Under the pieces are notes generated by a model. It did not search any database and had not been told where the DNA came from. It worked only from the letters and a program-made list of their open reading frames with translations. Of a DNA stretch of 64,000 nt, positions 26,418-34,323 are shown in pieces (the first letter of the stretch is position 1; each line of letters begins with the position of its first letter). The position numbers were made by a program, and so were the translations under genes. This stretch comes from Paenibacillus sp. (GTDB lineage Bacteria; Bacillota; Bacilli; Paenibacillales; Paenibacillaceae), in assembly GCA_023512345.1 (NCBI GenBank), contig JAILZT010000006.1, positions 124,001 through 188,000 on the forward strand. Reading direction: 5' to 3'.

Positions 26418-27302
26418 TTAGCTAACATAAAAATAATCAACCAGCGTACACAACAATATAACCATGCTGATCACCTGATTTAGATTATACGAGGCCACCT
26501 TCATCATGCGACGGTTCGAGGGTTTGATAATCTTATGCTCTGTCATCAAGAGCAGAGTTGCCACCCCAATTCCCACCAGGTACATCCAACCCAGATCAAG
26601 CCATACATACAAGAATAGCAGCAGCGTAACCATTATAAAATGAAGACCTTTGGATATACGCAGAGCATTCTCCAGACCAAAAAAGCTAGGTATAGACCAC
26701 AGTCCATGCCGCCGATCAAACTCAATATCCTGTGTGCCGTAAATAATATCGAATCCTGCTATCCAGAGCATTACAACGCTTCCTATAACGAAAGGTGTGA
26801 ATGCGATATTACCCGTGACGGCAAACCAAGCTCCAATGGGTGCAGAGGCGATCACAAAACCTAGATAAAGATGGCTGAGAAAGGTAAACCGTTTCGTATA
26901 CGAATATGAAGATATCAGAACTATTGCAACGGGTGACAGGAGAAGACAGAGCAAGTTCAACATCCCTGATGCAACAATAAACAGTGCATAATTGATGATG
27001 ATAAAAAGAATGACTTCTTTTTCAGCAACCATCCGCTGCGGCAGATGACGATGTGCCGTACGTGGATTTTGTCCATCAAAAGTTCGATCTACCAAGCGGT
27101 TAAAAGCATTGGCCCCGTTCCGGGCACCGATTAAAGCAATAAGACCCCACAGCATGAGATGGCCTGACGGCCAGCCCCCCGCTGCCCATACCATGGATAT
27201 GATGGCAAATGGCAAAGAGAATAAGGTGTGGGAGAACATAACTAGCTCACTGAACAATTTAAGCTTAAGCGCTGTATTTTTAAAGACATTTACTATAACC
27301 AT
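26418..27302 (-). CDS. UbiA-family prenyltransferase (MqnP/4-hydroxybenzoate polyprenyltransferase type)
   Basis: Membrane enzyme joining a polyprenyl tail to an aromatic ring, 294 aa with about eight helices. First Asp-rich motif NRLVDRTFDGQNPRT near residue 67 sits in the MqnP-like context GARNGANAFNR; the second is DIIYGTQDIEFDRRHG near 184-199. The opening SHTLFSLPFAIISMVWAAGGWP also follows MqnP-type proteins more than MenA. It is the last gene of the eetA-led operon, 15 bp after the aminotransferase, and could use the tail made by the synthase at 24155. In Listeria the corresponding role is played by DmkA. Confidence 0.85.
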   Translation of the reverse strand: MVIVNVFKNTALKLKLFSELVMFSHTLFSLPFAIISMVWAAGGWPSGHLMLWGLIALIGARNGANAFNRLVDRTFDGQNPRTAHRHLPQRMVAEKEVILFIIINYALFIVASGMLNLLCLLLSPVAIVLISSYSYTKRFTFLSHLYLGFVIASAPIGAWFAVTGNIAFTPFVIGSVVMLWIAGFDIIYGTQDIEFDRRHGLWSIPSFFGLENALRISKGLHFIMVTLLLFLYVWLDLGWMYLVGIGVATLLLMTEHKIIKPSNRRMMKVASYNLNQVISMVILLCTLVDYFYVS

Positions 27303-27317
27303 AGCTTTATCCTCTTT

Positions 27318-28607
27318 CTAATTCCTGAATGCTTCTATTAGTACCTCATTCAGCACGACTAACATTCCATCTATATCTTCTTCTGTAATGATGAGAGGAG
27401 GCTGGAAGGCCAACACATTGCGGTTTACACCATTTTTACCGATTAAATATCCGCGGTCCTTCATCTTTTCTAATATCTCATCTGTTAGAGCCCCGCTGTG
27501 GGCTGTATCCTCACCAATCAATTCTGCTCCGAGCATTAATCCCGTTCCACGTACATCGGCAATCCACGCCGGATAACGTCCCTGAAGGGCTCTCAAGCCT
27601 TCCTTGAGTTTATTCCCCAGTCGTTCTGCACGTTGTGGAAGCTGCTCCGCACGGATAAAGTCAAGTACCGCTAACGCTGTAGCCGCAGATACCGGATTGC
27701 CCCCAAAGGTTGAAGCAGAGGGACGATTAAGCGACAAAGCAATTTCATCCGTAGTCGCAAATGCAGCAACTGGAACCCCATTGCCGAGTGCTTTTGCCAT
27801 ACTCACAATATCGGGAACCACATCAAAGTGCTCCATAGCAAACATTACACCCGTACGTCCAAAACCAGTCTGTATTTCATCCGCAATCAACAAGACTCCA
27901 TATTGATCCAGAAGAGCCTTAACCTCACGGAAGTACCACGATACTGGCATAATCATACCGCCGTTGCCTTGAATAGGTTCAACAATCATCGCAGCAATGG
28001 TATGACCTTTCTCTTGCAGTATTTGCTCCAGGCTCTTAAGAGAACGGGCAGCAGCCTCTTCCATCGTCAAATCCGCATGATACGGGCGGCTAATGAAATA
28101 AACATCCTCATCCAAATAAGCATCCGTACGCCACATAGGTAATCCCGTTACACTCATCGTAAGATTCGTACGCCCATGTAATCCGCTCTCCAAGGCAATG
28201 AAGCCTTTACGGCCCGTATGCATTCTCGCCAGCAGCAGTGCACCTTCATTCGCCTCAGAACCACTGTTCACGAAGAAGCTCCGCCGTATGTTTCCCGGTA
28301 ATACTTCTTCCAGCCGCTCTGCTAAATCAACACTTGGCTGCGTCAAATAAACTGTGGTAGTATGCTGAAGCAACTGCAATTGCTCAATTGTCCGTGCTGT
28401 AATGCTTGGATTGCAGTGACCACACGCCACTACGGATACTCCGGCAAAAAAGTCCGTATAGACCTTATCATTCTCATCATAAACGTACTGCATGGATCCA
28501 CGTACTAACTGCGGCGGGTTACGATAAAAGTGCTGTGTGCAAGGATAGAAATATTGCTTGCGTTTGGCTGCTACGGCTTCTCTACCGATGGCTTTTTCCT
28601 TTTCCAT
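27318..28607 (-). CDS. Class III PLP-dependent aminotransferase
   Basis: 429 aa from the ATG at 28607, which has GGGAGGGAG; the frame to 28664 lacks one. Motifs: VNSGSEANEGALLLAR near 113 (PLP phosphate binding), ADEIQTGFGRTG near 242 (Asp contacting the pyridine N) and the Schiff-base Lys272 in SMAKALGNG. Resembles AGXT2-like/omega-aminotransferases; the substrate cannot be predicted. Its place between a U32 protein and a UbiA-type prenyltransferase is unusual and raises the possibility of a role in a quinone-like head group. Confidence 0.88.
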   Translation of the reverse strand: MEKEKAIGREAVAAKRKQYFYPCTQHFYRNPPQLVRGSMQYVYDENDKVYTDFFAGVSVVACGHCNPSITARTIEQLQLLQHTTTVYLTQPSVDLAERLEEVLPGNIRRSFFVNSGSEANEGALLLARMHTGRKGFIALESGLHGRTNLTMSVTGLPMWRTDAYLDEDVYFISRPYHADLTMEEAAARSLKSLEQILQEKGHTIAAMIVEPIQGNGGMIMPVSWYFREVKALLDQYGVLLIADEIQTGFGRTGVMFAMEHFDVVPDIVSMAKALGNGVPVAAFATTDEIALSLNRPSASTFGGNPVSAATALAVLDFIRAEQLPQRAERLGNKLKEGLRALQGRYPAWIADVRGTGLMLGAELIGEDTAHSGALTDEILEKMKDRGYLIGKNGVNRNVLAFQPPLIITEEDIDGMLVVLNEVLIEAFRN

Positions 28608-28692
28608 AAAGACTCCCTCCCTTTCTACTGTTACCGTACTAGGATTTTTTGTGAAAAACATCACATAAGTAATAAGTAAGAACGTATAAAAA

Positions 28693-30618
28693 CTAATTAA
28701 ATTGCAAGGACCCTAACGTATACCCCGCATACACAGGCTTCATCCCGCCCAGCATATCACTGTTATCATTCATGCCGTTAATCTTATGTTGATAGGCTGT
28801 TATAACTTGACGCAGCTGTTCCTCATTATAAGTAGATCCTTCAATACGGTAGCAGGAAATTCCCATCCCCGTCATCTCATCCAGCATCGGTAAATAACAC
28901 AGCTCTTTAGCAAACAGAAGATGACAACGGCCATGTTGATCACGATATACAGGATTCTCTCCTTTGTCCGTCATCAGTACAAGTACTTCATTGCCAACAT
29001 AACGATTATCCTCTTGACCAATCGGCTCCATGACTTCGGTATTCTCAAAAAGATCATGGTCCATATACATCAGTGCCGGAGTACCATGAACGATAACTTC
29101 CAGTGGAAGATCGCTGCGGGAGGTGAAGGATGCAAAATGCTCCAAGGTCATTTCCGGTGATACGGTTAGTCTCTCGAGTCCAAGTCCAGCGTAAAAGCCC
29201 GCAGACAGGCCATTATAAACATTCAAGTTCGCGTCGCCAATCAAAGGGTAACCCGTAGATGTATAACGGCGGATGGCACCCAGATTCGTTACCATTAGTC
29301 CGTCAATCGGTAATCGTTCTCCACCAAGCAGCTGGTCATATTGGTCAAAATCAAGTTCCAGCATCATCCGTGGCAGGCCCAAGTATACCTTAGTCTCTCC
29401 CTTAATCATGCCAAGCTCAATTACATCACGTTTCGTGAATGGCCGATCTGGCTCGAATACATCCCCTGACAAATATAGATGCTCTACACCTAGCTCTATA
29501 GCTGCCCGTGCTTGACTCATATTGTTAACACGTACCGCAAGCTCCGGCTTAGCCGCTTCTGGCCGTTTTTCAACAGAGAACCGTTCCCGCAGCTCCACCA
29601 CACGTTCTTCCGATAATTCTCGTTCAGCAGTCGGGGTACTAAATACCTTACCCGTGCTATAAAACTTGCCTGTACCTTCATACCGGCGGTTGATGTTGGA
29701 CAGACCTGGCTTTCCAAAAGCATAAGCTGTCGAGAAGTCACGCTTACGGTTTTTGTACAAAAGCTTAGAGTCCACAGTACGGTCAAATCCTATTGGATCT
29801 TCGATATATCGATCAATGGCATCTCCATAGCTGTTCGCAAGCATGATAACAAAATCCTTATCACGCATCCGACCCTCAATTTTGAAGGAGGTAATCCCGG
29901 ATTGGATCAACTCTGGAAGATGCTCGTACATGTACATATCTTTAACAGCAAGCGGATATTCCGTTGGGAATACGAAGCCATCCTTCTTAATCCGGTAATC
30001 CCAGCGGCAAGGCTTCATACATTTACCCCGGTTACTGCTCATGCCGAAGACCTGAGAGCTGAAGTAGCAGTTCGCACCGTGCACAGAGCACATATCCCCA
30101 TGAATGAAGTATTCCAATTCCATTCCACTCTGCTGTCCAAGCAGCTTGGCTGTCTGTAAATCCATTTCCCGTGAGGTAACCACTCTGCTAACACCCAGAT
30201 CCCTAAGGGCATAAATCATTTCTAGATTGTGCACATTCATCATGACTGATGCATGAATTGGTACAGTAAGGTCCATCTCTCGTATTAGCTCAAGTACTGC
30301 CATATCCTGAACAATCAATGCATCCGGCCCAGCTTTATCAAGAAAACGCAAGTATTCCCGGGCCTCTTGTACATCCTCTTCACTGAACAAGTTATTTACA
30401 GTGACGTAGACCTTTTTGCCAAGATCATGAGCGATAGCGAGAGCCTCCACAATCTCCTCATGCGACAAATTGTAGCCCTTGCGCATCATTCTCATATTAA
30501 GTACAGGGCCACCGAAGTAAACCGCATCACAACGCGACTGAATTACCTCTTTGAATATATCGAATGTCCCCACTGGTACAAGCAGTTCGATCTCTTTGCC
30601 ATTAAAATAACGTGCCAT
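28693..30618 (-). CDS. U32 family protein with four-cysteine cluster
   Basis: 641 aa. An N-terminal U32 TIM-barrel domain (about 1-290) opens with ELLVPVGTFDIFKEVI and carries Cys177, Cys184, Cys200 and Cys204 in HGDMCSVHGANCY and GKCMKPCR, a likely Fe-S site. The longer C-terminal half (about 350-640) repeats barrel-like features (VEHLYLSGDVFEPDRPF). U32 proteins such as UbiU/UbiV, RlhA and TrhP carry out hydroxylations from prephenate-type donors, not proteolysis. AGGAGG SD. It lies 33 bp after ecfT and about 85 bp before the aminotransferase start. Confidence 0.85.
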   Translation of the reverse strand: MARYFNGKEIELLVPVGTFDIFKEVIQSRCDAVYFGGPVLNMRMMRKGYNLSHEEIVEALAIAHDLGKKVYVTVNNLFSEEDVQEAREYLRFLDKAGPDALIVQDMAVLELIREMDLTVPIHASVMMNVHNLEMIYALRDLGVSRVVTSREMDLQTAKLLGQQSGMELEYFIHGDMCSVHGANCYFSSQVFGMSSNRGKCMKPCRWDYRIKKDGFVFPTEYPLAVKDMYMYEHLPELIQSGITSFKIEGRMRDKDFVIMLANSYGDAIDRYIEDPIGFDRTVDSKLLYKNRKRDFSTAYAFGKPGLSNINRRYEGTGKFYSTGKVFSTPTAERELSEERVVELRERFSVEKRPEAAKPELAVRVNNMSQARAAIELGVEHLYLSGDVFEPDRPFTKRDVIELGMIKGETKVYLGLPRMMLELDFDQYDQLLGGERLPIDGLMVTNLGAIRRYTSTGYPLIGDANLNVYNGLSAGFYAGLGLERLTVSPEMTLEHFASFTSRSDLPLEVIVHGTPALMYMDHDLFENTEVMEPIGQEDNRYVGNEVLVLMTDKGENPVYRDQHGRCHLLFAKELCYLPMLDEMTGMGISCYRIEGSTYNEEQLRQVITAYQHKINGMNDNSDMLGGMKPVYAGYTLGSLQFN

Positions 30619-30651
30619 TCCTGTTCCTCCTAAATATCGGTTCCCTAAATT

Positions 30652-31446
30652 TTACAGCAGTGCTACAGCAAATCCCATCACGACAATCATACAAACAAAA
30701 ACGGTATCCGCTAAACCCCAACTCAAGCGGTGATAACGGGTACGTGGAGCATCCATACGGAATCCTCGGGCCTCCATGGAATACACCAAATCCTGTGCAC
30801 GGCGGAATGCGCTGGAAATGACAGGCACAAGCAGCGAGACGAGCATTCGTGCTTTTTCCTTCAGCGGCAGTTCATTCAGGTCAGCCCCCCGTGAGGCTTG
30901 TGCCTTCATAATAATCTGCGACTCATCCAGAATCGTAGGTATAAAGCGTAAAGCAATGCCAATCATCAGAGTGAGCCGATCAGGTGACATCCCTAGTTTT
31001 TTTAGAGGTGAAAGAATCCCCTCAAGCCCCTGATTCAGCTTGCCAGGCGTTGTAGTAAAGGTAAGCAACGCTGTGAAAGAGACGAGAAAGAGCATGCGTA
31101 TCACAGAAAATGCACCTAACCGCAGGCCTCCCTGGTGCAAGGACAATGATCCGAGAGTCAGCCATACCCCACCCTCCTTGACAGATAACACCTGGACGAT
31201 AAATATAAATAACATGAGGTAGCGCAAGGGTTTCGCTGCCTTCACAAAATACTTAAGCGGAATTCTTGTTGAAGCCATTACTGAAATAGAGAACATAGCA
31301 AGCAGCGCCATAGCCAGCCAGGAGTGAGATAGCAAAATTACGGCTACATACAAGATCATCCCGATGATCTTGGAACGTGCATCGAGCTTATGCACCCAAG
31401 ACCCAGTATCAATGGTACGGCCCAGCAGCAGTTTCTCACTACTCAT
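30652..31446 (-). CDS. ecfT: ECF transporter transmembrane subunit EcfT (FmnA-like by context)
   Basis: Couples two EcfA ATPases to a substrate-binding S component, 264 aa, about five helices. The two coupling-helix Ala-Arg-Gly motifs are visible: QASRGAD near 180 and MEARGFR near 222. The ATG at 31446 has GAGGG six bases upstream; the ATG at 31452 is too close to it. It overlaps the end of the upstream ecfA gene. The general-purpose Firmicute ecfT lies beside rplQ, so this is probably a second, specialised copy. Beside eetA/eetB it matches FmnA, the T-type subunit of the Listeria flavin exporter. Confidence 0.85.
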   Translation of the reverse strand: MSSEKLLLGRTIDTGSWVHKLDARSKIIGMILYVAVILLSHSWLAMALLAMFSISVMASTRIPLKYFVKAAKPLRYLMLFIFIVQVLSVKEGGVWLTLGSLSLHQGGLRLGAFSVIRMLFLVSFTALLTFTTTPGKLNQGLEGILSPLKKLGMSPDRLTLMIGIALRFIPTILDESQIIMKAQASRGADLNELPLKEKARMLVSLLVPVISSAFRRAQDLVYSMEARGFRMDAPRTRYHRLSWGLADTVFVCMIVVMGFAVALL

Positions 31447-32335
31447 GATCATCCCTCATTTCGATCTCTTGATGGGATATTTCATCTGGCAACGTAGCTA
31501 TTAATTCTGCCAATGATTGTGGTGTCAATCGGGGACGCTCATCCTGCAGGTGGAAACGTTCTGCAACCGCTCGCCAATAACGTAAGGATTGCGGTATAGC
31601 AAGTCCGCAGTGCTCCAAAATGGAGGGATCGGAAGCCAATTCCCGTACGCTCCCCTGAAAGGCGGCTCGCCCTTCCTTAAGCACTATCCAGCTGTCCGCA
31701 ATGGGAAGCAGTTCATCCATGCGGTGTGTCACGATGATAATTGTCCGGCCCTGCTCTCTGCATAGACGTTCCAGCAGAGAAATAAGCTCAGCACGACTGA
31801 CTGGGTCCAGTGTTGCCGTTGGCTCATCGAGCACGACAATTTCCGGGTCCATTGCCAACACTGAAGCAATAGCGGCCTTACGCATTTGACCGCCGCTTAG
31901 GCGGAATGGATTACGGTCCAGCAGCGCCAGATCAAGCCCCATGTCTATCATCGCTTTACGGGCGCGCTCTTTGGCTTCTTCCAGAGACAAGCCGAAATTA
32001 AGGGGCCCGAAGCAAAGGTCTTTCTCCACCGTCTCTTCAAACATCTGCTGCTCTGGAAATTGGAACACAAGGCCCACACGACGCCGCAGCGGCAGCAGTT
32101 TGGGCGACTTCTCTCCCGCTCGGAGAGTTACATCCAACACCTTCACAGTGCCCTCCGTAGGCTTCAGAATCCCATTGAACAGTTGGAGCAATGTAGACTT
32201 GCCGGAGCCAGTCGCACCCGCAATCCCAACTATAGAGCCTTGTGGAATAGTAAGATTGATATTATGTAGTGCAGTTTGCTTCCATAGGCTTTTATCAGAA
32301 TATACATAGCTTACTTGCTGTAGTTCTATGGCCAT
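31439..32335 (-). CDS. ecfA2: ECF transporter ATPase EcfA2-type
   Basis: ABC ATPase, 298 aa. Walker A GATGSGKST near residue 40, Q-loop FQFPEQQ near 93, signature LSGGQ near 146, Walker B IVVLDEP near 167 and switch His in VTHRMDE. A C-terminal extension (about 240-298) ends with the stop overlapping the ecfT start. It pairs with the ATPase encoded just upstream; the genes overlap by 10 bp, so translation is coupled. Confidence 0.92.
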   Translation of the reverse strand: MAIELQQVSYVYSDKSLWKQTALHNINLTIPQGSIVGIAGATGSGKSTLLQLFNGILKPTEGTVKVLDVTLRAGEKSPKLLPLRRRVGLVFQFPEQQMFEETVEKDLCFGPLNFGLSLEEAKERARKAMIDMGLDLALLDRNPFRLSGGQMRKAAIASVLAMDPEIVVLDEPTATLDPVSRAELISLLERLCREQGRTIIIVTHRMDELLPIADSWIVLKEGRAAFQGSVRELASDPSILEHCGLAIPQSLRYWRAVAERFHLQDERPRLTPQSLAELIATLPDEISHQEIEMRDDHE

Positions 32336-33183
32336 AGCTTTTCTATAAGCTCCTTTTCACTGGCAGGCACACCTGTATGAATGCCAACCTTTTGTAGTTC
32401 GCGTGCCAGCTGCCAAGGAAACGGCATACGCAAGTTACAACGGTCAAGAAGTCCATCGTTGCTAAATAGCTCGGCTGGTGTCATATCCGCAGCAAGAGCT
32501 CCCCCACAAAGGGCTAATACACGGTCTGAGGCCAAGATCTCGTCCGCATCATGTGTAATCATGAGGATTGTATATTTTCCCTCTCCACGCATATCCTGCA
32601 GAATATCCATGAGCTCATTTCGGCTGCCTTCATCCAACATAGAAGAGGCCTCGTCAAAAATGACGATGCCTGGCTCCATAGCAAGAATAGATGCTATAGC
32701 TACACGCTGCTTCTGCCCCCCAGATAATTCTCCCGGATGCTTATCCATTAAGTGAGCGATTCCTAGCTTGTCGGTGTATAGTTGTAAACGATGTTCCATT
32801 TCGGCAGGATCTAGACACAGGCCCTCAAGACCAAATAAAATATCTTCCTCTACAGTTGCACCAATAAACTGGTTGTCCGGATTCTGAAATACCATTCCTA
32901 TATTTTGTCGGATCGCCCCGATATTCTCTTCATTTAACTCCAGCCCACAAACTACGATACTCCCATCACTTTTAGGCAGGAGCGCATTCAGTAGTTTGAC
33001 CAGTGTTGATTTCCCGCAACCATTAGCTCCGACAAGGCTAACCCATTGTCCCTGAGGAATGGTCAGTGATATATTTTGAAAAATGGGCTGGTTCGGGTCA
33101 TACCCAAACGATACCCCACTTAAAGTAATGACTGCGCGTTGTTCTTCTGCTTCCGAATCCTGACTACAATTCGTTTCATTCAT
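32326..33183 (-). CDS. ecfA1: ECF transporter ATPase EcfA1-type
   Basis: ABC ATPase, 285 aa. Walker A GANGCGKST near 54, Q-loop FQNPDNQF near 99, signature LSGGQ near 151, Walker B IVIFDEAS near 172 (DEA in place of DEP, common in EcfA1) and ITHDADE. AAGGAAG SD. It lies 21 bp after the EetB-like gene. With EcfA2 it forms the usual asymmetric ATPase pair. Confidence 0.92.
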   Translation of the reverse strand: MNETNCSQDSEAEEQRAVITLSGVSFGYDPNQPIFQNISLTIPQGQWVSLVGANGCGKSTLVKLLNALLPKSDGSIVVCGLELNEENIGAIRQNIGMVFQNPDNQFIGATVEEDILFGLEGLCLDPAEMEHRLQLYTDKLGIAHLMDKHPGELSGGQKQRVAIASILAMEPGIVIFDEASSMLDEGSRNELMDILQDMRGEGKYTILMITHDADEILASDRVLALCGGALAADMTPAELFSNDGLLDRCNLRMPFPWQLARELQKVGIHTGVPASEKELIEKLWP

Positions 33184-33204
33184 GTTAGTCTTCCTTCCGC
33201 CGCT

Positions 33205-33765
33205 TTAGGCCGTTCTATCCAAGAATTCCTCAAACAGTGATATTTTGGACAGAGACTCTACTAGATACCGAACTGCAAATCCAACGGCAATCCCAGTTAC
33301 TACCCCAGTGATGAGCAGCAGCGGCAAGTAGTACAATATACTAGATGAGGAAAAAACTACAGACGCCGCTAGAAGCTGCCCAACATTATGAGCCAGGCCG
33401 CCGGCAATACTGATACCAATCAAGCTGAACCGCTTTTTGCCAAACCGCACCATCAGGAACATAATAAGAAAACTGAGCAGTGAGCCGCACAAGCTGAAGA
33501 GCAAACTTGAGAAGGTACCGAGTAGAAAAGCGGTTAGCAAGGTCTTCAGAATAACCAGCAGAAGAGCGTCTCGCCCGCGTAAAAAGTAAATACAGGTCAA
33601 AATCATAATATTCGCAAAACCAAGCTTGGCGCCGGGCATTAATCCCATTCCGACCAAGGGAATCTGGGCCTCCAAAATACCCAGCACTACAGCTACTGCA
33701 GAAAAAATGGCTATAATAACCGTTCTTTTCAGTGCAGTTGCCGATTCACTACTGGACATAGGCAT
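33205..33765 (-). CDS. eetB: Gx transporter family protein, ECF S-component-like (EetB-like)
   Basis: 186-aa membrane protein with about six helices, of the family Pfam calls Hpre_diP_synt_I (a misnomer; it is not a prenyl synthase). Signature MPGAKLGFANIMILTCIYFL near residues 43-62 and GGLAHNVGQLLAA near 126. In Listeria EetB is an S-component-like subunit of an ECF complex that exports flavin for protein flavinylation. The ATG at 33765 has GGGGAGG nine bases upstream and overlaps eetA by 17 bp. The ecfA1, ecfA2 and ecfT genes follow at once, supplying the rest of such a complex. Confidence 0.8.
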   Translation of the reverse strand: MPMSSSESATALKRTVIIAIFSAVAVVLGILEAQIPLVGMGLMPGAKLGFANIMILTCIYFLRGRDALLLVILKTLLTAFLLGTFSSLLFSLCGSLLSFLIMFLMVRFGKKRFSLIGISIAGGLAHNVGQLLAASVVFSSSSILYYLPLLLITGVVTGIAVGFAVRYLVESLSKISLFEEFLDRTA

Positions 33766-34135
33766 CTACTTCATCCTCCCCTGATCCACTTGCGATTTCT
33801 ACCAATACCCGATGCGGCAGGCAAACAATGGTCTGCTTAGGCAAGGTTATAAATCCGAAACCTAGACATACTTTGTCGGGGCAGTCGGCATCGTACATTT
33901 CCACACCATAATCATGCACCTTTAAAATGTTGTAACCACGCTCTGTTCGAATCTCAATGGTTTGACTTTCCTCCGTAAGCTTGACTGTTCGATATTGCTT
34001 ACCGTCTACCGTTATATTAGCCACCAGATTACTCTCGGGACCACCCTTATTATTACCGGAAAACCATCTTGGTGCCAAAAAAGCAAGAGCAGCAACCAAA
34101 ACGATGGAAATCAGCAGCACATCCCCACGTTTCAT
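33749..34135 (-). CDS. eetA: NusG domain II-containing membrane-anchored protein (EetA-like)
   Basis: 128 aa: an N-terminal membrane anchor (about residues 6-24, VLLISIVLVAALAFLAP) and an extracytoplasmic NusG-II domain. The domain shows the typical cysteine pattern DADCPDKVC (Cys85, Cys90) and IVCLPHRV (Cys105). This domain is found next to EetB-like proteins in Firmicutes and is the EetA of the Listeria EET locus; its biochemical role is unknown. First gene of an eight-gene minus-strand operon. SD GGGAG. Confidence 0.8.
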   Translation of the reverse strand: MKRGDVLLISIVLVAALAFLAPRWFSGNNKGGPESNLVANITVDGKQYRTVKLTEESQTIEIRTERGYNILKVHDYGVEMYDADCPDKVCLGFGFITLPKQTIVCLPHRVLVEIASGSGEDEVDAYVQ

Positions 34136-34176
34136 AAAATTCTCCCTTATTTTTTAATTAAAAACCAGACTTATTA

Positions 34177-34205
34177 ATTATAACGGTCTGCTCACAATCC
34201 ATCAA
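34177..34205 (-). promoter_or_regulatory. SigA-type promoter of the eetA-led operon
   Basis: Minus-strand TTGATG (34205-34200), 17-base spacer, consensus TATAAT (34182-34177). Start expected near 34170, 35 bp before eetA. Confidence 0.7.
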
Positions 34206-34240
34206 TAAATGTAGTCGTTTATTGTCGCATTTAAAGCGCA

Positions 34241-34249
34241 GTTCACAAA
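34241..34249 (-). promoter_or_regulatory. ResD-like site upstream of the eetA promoter
   Basis: Minus-strand TTTGTGAAC, identical to the distal ResD-like site at ctaC and one base from the ResD consensus. Centre near -75 from the predicted start. A single 9-mer can occur by chance. Confidence 0.35.
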
Positions 34250-34323
34250 ATGGGCACGTAAGATGAACAGATACGATCCTAAATTAGGTCCATATCCGCT
34301 CAACAAGAAATATAAGGAAAAAC

